From: Caulobacteraceae bacterium
Lineage (GTDB): Bacteria > Pseudomonadota > Alphaproteobacteria > Caulobacterales > Caulobacteraceae
Direction of reading: 5' to 3'
DNA length: 7,012 bases
Assembly (NCBI GenBank): GCA_947479185.1
Contig: CANJYY010000136.1
Location: 1 to 7,012, forward strand
Under the pieces are notes generated by a model. The model worked only from the letters and a program-made list of their open reading frames with translations. It was not told the DNA's origin and searched no databases. Shown piece by piece: positions 5,674-7,012 of this stretch (position 1 is the first letter of the stretch; each line of letters opens with the position of its first letter). Both the position numbers and the translations under genes were made by a program.

Positions 5674-6321
5674 CTAGGCTGTCACGCCCGCCAGAACCAG
5701 ATCGATCCGATCGGCGAGCCTGTCTGTCTGGATCTCGACGGAGAGGCCCTCGAAGGCCGCGGGTCGATAGCCAGCCAGATAGAGGTCCCACAGCACGTCC
5801 GACACGAGGCGCAGATCGAAGCGCCGTGTAAGCTCACCGCGTTCGACGCCGCGTTCCAGCACTTCCATGACCAGGGCCCGCAGCGGGCGCAGCGACTCGC
5901 GGCGCAGCTGCTCGGCCTCCGGCGTCCGGGTCCAGGACGCGGCCAGGGCCGCCTGGATCAGCGGCAGCTGGGCGGTGTGGGCGCGATAGGCGGCGCTGAA
6001 CATCGCCACAAGGGCCTCACGGGCCGTCGGCGCCGTGGCGGCCGCGTCGCGCATGGGATCGAACAGCGCGGCGAAGTCCTCGCTGAGGATCGCGTCGAAC
6101 AGCTCGGGCTTGTCGGTGAAGCTGGCGAACACCGCTCCGGTGGACATGCCGGCGGCGCGGGCGATGTCCCGGATGGTGGCGCCTTCGTAGCCGCGCTCGA
6201 TGAACATCTCGCGGGCCGCCTGCAGGACCTTTTCGCGGGTCTGCTGCTTGGCCATCGCGCGACGGGTCAGTTTTTGCGGTCGCAGGGACGGCGCATTCAT
6301 GCGCATCGGAATGTGATTCAT
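5674..6321 (-). CDS. TetR/AcrR family transcriptional regulator (proximal of two)
   Basis: A 215-residue TetR-type regulator. Seen: a basic N-terminal tail (residues 1-27); the TetR domain (about 28-75) with TREKVLQAAREMFIERGY, helix-turn-helix TIRDIARAAGMSTGAVFASF (49-68) and DKPELFDAIL; then a helical ligand and dimer domain (about 80-215), including ALAASWTRTPEAEQLRRESLRPLRALV. Start ATG 6321 is chosen because GGAGG (6333 to 6329) lies 7 bases upstream; the later Met23, closer to the domain, has no such site. Its ATG overlaps the TGA of the preceding small gene (ATGA), which implies one transcript and coupled translation. The most likely target is its own operon through the palindrome near 6612, as TetR proteins are often autoregulated. 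The ligand is unknown. Confidence 0.92.
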   Translation of the reverse strand: MNHIPMRMNAPSLRPQKLTRRAMAKQQTREKVLQAAREMFIERGYEGATIRDIARAAGMSTGAVFASFTDKPELFDAILSEDFAALFDPMRDAAATAPTAREALVAMFSAAYRAHTAQLPLIQAALAASWTRTPEAEQLRRESLRPLRALVMEVLERGVERGELTRRFDLRLVSDVLWDLYLAGYRPAAFEGLSVEIQTDRLADRIDLVLAGVTA

Positions 6322-6539
6322 CGGGCCGCCTCCAAACGGACCAGCGCTGCCTCGGCGCGCTTTTCGAATTCAACGCAGTACTCGTCGACGACCTTTTGCA
6401 GGACATCGGCATAGCGCCGGGCCAGCTCGCGACCATCCTGCGCGGCATCGCGCAGGTCCATGATCAACCGCCGGGCCTCGGCGATGGTTTCATCTCGTTC
6501 CGCGCCTGGGACGGCGGCGGCGGCTAGGGGCATGCCCAT
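6318..6539 (-). CDS. Small helical protein of unknown function, first gene of the TetR unit
   Basis: I do not recognise this gene. From ATG 6539 it encodes 73 residues: a short Ala-rich start (MGMPLAAAAVPG), then residues 14-73 almost entirely charged and helix-forming (DETIAEARRLIMDLRDAAQD, ending FEKRAEAALVRLEAAR), suggesting one or two long amphipathic helices or a coiled coil. There is no signal peptide or membrane segment and one Cys (55). The pattern recalls phasin-like granule proteins or small dimeric helical proteins, but that is only resemblance. The start at 6539 is chosen for GGAG 5 bases upstream; in-frame ATGs at 6575 and 6611 (97 residues) lack a site, and the last touches the candidate operator. 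Its TGA overlaps the TetR ATG, so the two proteins may be needed in fixed proportion. Confidence 0.65.
   Translation of the reverse strand: MGMPLAAAAVPGAERDETIAEARRLIMDLRDAAQDGRELARRYADVLQKVVDEYCVEFEKRAEAALVRLEAAR
6329..6333 (-). promoter_or_regulatory. Ribosome binding site of the proximal TetR gene
   Basis: GGAGG on the minus strand with a 7-base spacer to ATG 6321, lying inside the end of the small upstream gene. It is the best Shine-Dalgarno sequence in the window and decides the start of the 215-residue TetR protein. Confidence 0.75.
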
Positions 6540-6605
6540 GACTTCTCCGTCTCGTCCTCCCCGTTGTGGTGACATCCACGCAATCCACGGTGAGGGGGTG
6601 ATCGC

Positions 6606-6623
6606 GTTCATTGAACATGCTCA
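6606..6623. promoter_or_regulatory. Candidate operator of the TetR unit
   Basis: Two overlapping palindromes are seen. GTTCA-T-TGAAC (6606-6616) has perfect 5-base arms, and TGAACATGCTCA (6612-6623) is symmetric at 10 of 12 positions around CATG. They lie just downstream of the candidate -10 box and upstream of the small gene start, where a TetR dimer would block transcription. A further half-site, AGTGAAC (6649-6655), lies in the promoter spacer. Confidence 0.45.
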
Positions 6624-6641
6624 CTGAGCGTTGGGTTGCGG

Positions 6642-6670
6642 CGTCTACAGTGAACGTCGTTAGGGGTCAA
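6642..6670 (-). promoter_or_regulatory. Candidate promoter of the small gene/TetR/TetR unit
   Basis: On the minus strand TTGACC (6670 to 6665), a 17-base spacer and TAGACG (6647 to 6642). The -35 is a five-of-six match and the spacing is optimal; the -10 is weaker. Transcription would start near 6635, giving a leader of about 95 bases that contains the candidate operator. Confidence 0.45.
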
Positions 6671-6856
6671 ACATAAATATGGGCGCCAAAATCGGGTAAA
6701 ATCCCGTTAACCAGAGCCAAGCGAACAGTTAGTCCCGTTCCTCGAACGATAGAATGCGACAGATTTACCCATTGAACACATTCGCCCAATTCTGGTTGCG
6801 ACCGATTGTCGCCGCCCCGGTGGCCGGAGCGGGCGCCGCGCGCTAGATAGGGGGAC
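6671..6856. other. Divergent intergenic stretch without a gene
   Basis: This is the AT-richest part of the window (for example ACATAAATAT at 6671-6680 and GGGTAAAATCCCG at 6694-6706), consistent with a regulatory region between the leftward TetR unit and the rightward membrane protein gene. It holds a small inverted repeat CGTTC-CTC-GAACG (6736-6748) and a copy of CATTGAACA (6770-6778) that also occurs at 6609-6617. I found no convincing -35/-10 pair for the rightward gene. The one minus-strand open frame here lacks protein-like composition. Confidence 0.5.
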
Positions 6857-7012
6857 ATGGATAAGCTGTTTGATATTCTCATCCCGGTCTCGCTGGCCGC
6901 CGTGCTCCTCGCCCTGCTGGCCGGGCTCTACGCCCTGTTCAGGGGCGGAGACTTCGGTCGGTCCTATTCGAACCGGCTCATGCGGCTGCGGGTGCTGCTG
7001 CAGTTCATCGCC
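6857..7012 (+). CDS. HIG1-type twin-transmembrane protein, N-terminal part (3' end outside window)
   Basis: The first 52 codons of a small inner-membrane protein. Seen: a first transmembrane helix at about residues 6-28 (ILIPVSLAAVLLALLAGLYA), a charged loop with RGGDFGRSYSNR, and LMRLRVLLQFIA (41-52) leading into a second hydrophobic segment. The pattern N39-x3-R43-x-R45-x3-Q49 fits the HIG1 domain signature, whose bacterial and mitochondrial members are associated with respiratory oxidases. Complete members are usually about 60-70 residues, so roughly 10-20 codons should follow. ATG 6857 has a G-run (6850-6854) close upstream. It is transcribed away from the TetR unit. The family call is good; its role here is not shown. 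Confidence 0.8.
   Translation, partial: MDKLFDILIPVSLAAVLLALLAGLYALFRGGDFGRSYSNRLMRLRVLLQFIA

Noticed and set aside
6613..6748. Possible SOS (LexA) box, because GAAC and GTTC words recur
   Set aside because: The alphaproteobacterial LexA box needs GTTC-N7-GTTC direct repeats. None of the spacings here (for example GTTC-CTC-GAAC or GAAC-N9-GAGC) fits.
6842..6849. GCTAGATA as a Caulobacter-type -10 box for the HIG1-type gene
   Set aside because: No -35 match lies at a suitable distance, and the start point would fall on the ATG, although a G-rich ribosome binding site is present.
6667..6882. A 71-residue minus-strand open frame across the divergent gap
   Set aside because: Its composition is not protein-like, it has no ribosome binding site, and it overlaps the start of the HIG1-type gene and the candidate -35 box.
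1..7012. tRNA, rRNA, CRISPR array, insertion sequence with transposase, toxin-antitoxin pair or phage genes
   Set aside because: I read both strands for these and found no cloverleaf, spaced direct repeats, transposase motif or typical small-gene pair. The small gene before the TetR gene lacks toxin or antitoxin features.

Overview
The window looks like chromosomal DNA of a GC-rich alphaproteobacterium, most likely of the order Caulobacterales (Caulobacter, Phenylobacterium or Brevundimonas type). I infer this from four things: strong G/C preference at third codon positions; an alphaproteobacterial type of threonyl-tRNA synthetase; a methylsuccinyl-CoA dehydrogenase; and intergenic palindromic repeats that I recall, from memory, as common in such genomes. 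No tRNA or rRNA gene, CRISPR array, transposase or phage gene is visible.

Layout from left to right. (1) 1-1284 (+) is the C-terminal two thirds of thrS, cut by the window edge. (2) 1455-2231 (+) is an alpha/beta hydrolase with a complete Ser-Asp-His triad. It is preceded by a possible 12-codon leader ORF whose TGA overlaps the hydrolase ATG. (3) 2232-2401 is a convergent gap holding two different palindromic repeats. (4) 2402-3028 (-) is a glutathione S-transferase-like protein with a GTG start. (5) 3029-3171 is a short divergent promoter region. (6) 3172-4863 (+) is methylsuccinyl-CoA dehydrogenase (mcd), the FAD enzyme of the ethylmalonyl-CoA pathway of acetyl-CoA assimilation. (7) 4864-5015 is a second convergent gap with another palindromic repeat. 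(8) 5016-6539 (-) is a probable three-gene unit transcribed leftward: a small helical protein, a TetR regulator overlapping it by ATGA, then after a hairpin a second TetR regulator with a TTG start. (9) 6540-6856 is a divergent region with a candidate promoter and operator for that unit. (10) 6857-7012 (+) is the start of a HIG1-type membrane protein, cut by the right edge.

The main metabolic gene is mcd, which oxidises (2S)-methylsuccinyl-CoA and passes electrons to electron-transferring flavoprotein. Its partner enzymes are not in the window. The two TetR regulators could control acyl-CoA or lipid genes, but nothing in the sequence names their targets. I see no clearly new multi-gene system. 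The least ordinary parts are the tripartite palindrome at 2248-2334, the small-protein/TetR/TetR unit with its candidate operator, and the leader ORF before the hydrolase.
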